Assembly: GCA_016946835.1 (NCBI GenBank)
Contig: JACVTC010000006.1
Span: forward strand, 696,501-760,500
DNA from: Neocallimastix lanati (nom. inval.)
Lineage: Eukaryota; Neocallimastigomycota; Neocallimastigomycetes; Neocallimastigales; Neocallimastigaceae
Direction of reading: 5' to 3'
DNA length: 64,000 nucleotides
Shown: positions 63,385 to 64,000 of the stretch, in pieces
Layout: each line of letters starts with the position of its first letter
How positions within the stretch are numbered: the stretch's first letter is position 1
Notes under the pieces: generated by a model
What the model saw: the letters and a program-made list of their open reading frames with translations, nothing else
Told to the model about the DNA's origin: nothing
The model's database searches: none
Made by a program: the position numbers and the translations under genes

Positions 63385-63771
63385 TATTTTATTTTTTTTA
63401 TATTTTTATATATTTTTATATGTTATAAATATTATAAATATTTTATTATTTATATTATATTTTTTATAATATTTAACTATAATTAATTCTTATTATTTTA
63501 AAATAGTTTATAATTAAAGAGTATAATATGGAATACTTTATATTTATTCTTTGCAAATGCATCAGCAATAGCGAAATTTCCATAATCAAATATAAGTAAC
63601 TTTATTATATAATAGTAGTTTTATAATATTAATAATATGACCTTATAAAACTAACTATTCAATTAAATAAATTTAATTTATATAATATATAAAAAAATTA
63701 TATTAATAAATAATATAAATAAATTATACAACTTCTCTCAAATAGAGATAACCGAACCTAAAGAGTATACC
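63385..63771 (+). repeat. A-family LTR fragment
   Basis: Collinear with 47345-47712: AATTCTTATTATTTTAAAATA near 63490, TTCTTTG near 63548, and the ACTTCTCTCA...CGAACCT block at 63731-63760. It is in the opposite orientation to fossil G, so not G's own LTR. Confidence 0.6.
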
Positions 63772-63820
63772 ATAATTATTATTAAATTTATGAATATGTT
63801 GTTACACGTATTCATCTTCG
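63772..63820 (+). repeat. C-family LTR end, scrap
   Basis: TAATTATTATTAAAT...ATATGTTGTTACACGTATT resembles 8367-8405. The last 180 bp of the window show nothing else. Confidence 0.4.
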
Positions 63821-64000
63821 TTTTATGTGAGAATATTAATAAATAATAAATTATAAATTAATAAATAAAAAAATATTAATATTAATTATTAAATAGGTAT
63901 TTTTAGTTTTTTTAAATTTTTAATTTATTGTATAAAAAAATTTTTTTAAACTAATAATTTAAAAATAATTTTTCTTTTCATAGATTAATGAATCAATTGT

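Noticed and set aside
1-64000. CRISPR arrays, bacterial operons, rRNA genes
   Set aside because: No regular spacer-repeat pattern, no ribosome binding sites or rRNA signatures; an intron and LTR elements mark a eukaryote.

Overview
Organism and character. The window is extremely A+T-rich, probably well over 80% by eye. It is full of Asn-rich proteins built on AAT codons, short G+C bumps where coding remnants lie, long A and T runs, and almost nothing but retrotransposons and DNA transposons. One host-type gene remnant (an ABCA transporter) carries a 204-nt AT-rich GT-AG intron. The standard code fits the long open frames. This suits an early-diverging eukaryote with an AT-extreme genome; an anaerobic gut fungus (Neocallimastigomycota) is my best guess, with dictyostelids or another basal fungus as alternatives. 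I call the elements A to M.

Layout. 1-22245: Ty3/gypsy element A (+, gag cut off by the window edge). Its 3' LTR has been hit three times: by a Mutator-like transposon with a FLYWCH finger (4822-7783, 9-bp target duplication), by a whole-looking, young Ty3/gypsy element C (7849-15484, minus, LTRs differing at about one base, 4-bp duplication) and by a broken Ty1/copia element D (15644-21826, minus). 22600-24269: chromodomain-type gypsy fossil H with its 3' LTR, entered by copia element E (24270-29295), followed by a gypsy A-type scrap F. 30561-37870: a 7.3-kb AT desert with a few strong hairpins and one G+C-richer 39-codon frame. 37870-43800: overlapping copia fossils I, J, K, M. 43801-47712: a second MULE copy and a second A-type LTR holding a C-type solo LTR. 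49000-51030: copia fossil L. 51031-53165: ABCA transporter pseudogene. 53221-55700: a broken lectin-like gene. 55900-61360: degraded genes I mostly cannot name, a solo LTR of the H family, and a remnant of a DNA-directed RNA polymerase largest subunit. 61690-63820: gypsy fossil G and A- and C-type LTR scraps.

How it fits together. Apart from element C (gag and pol both open, linked by a classic -1 slippery site) nothing here looks able to act as a working unit. The most informative signals are (1) copia primer sites that match the anticodon arm of tRNA-Lys rather than a tRNA 3' end; (2) two C-family insertions at the same place, within about one base, of two separate A-family LTRs; (3) paired hairpin repeats in the leader of element C; and (4) the RNA polymerase fossil, whose source (host, giant virus or plasmid) is open.
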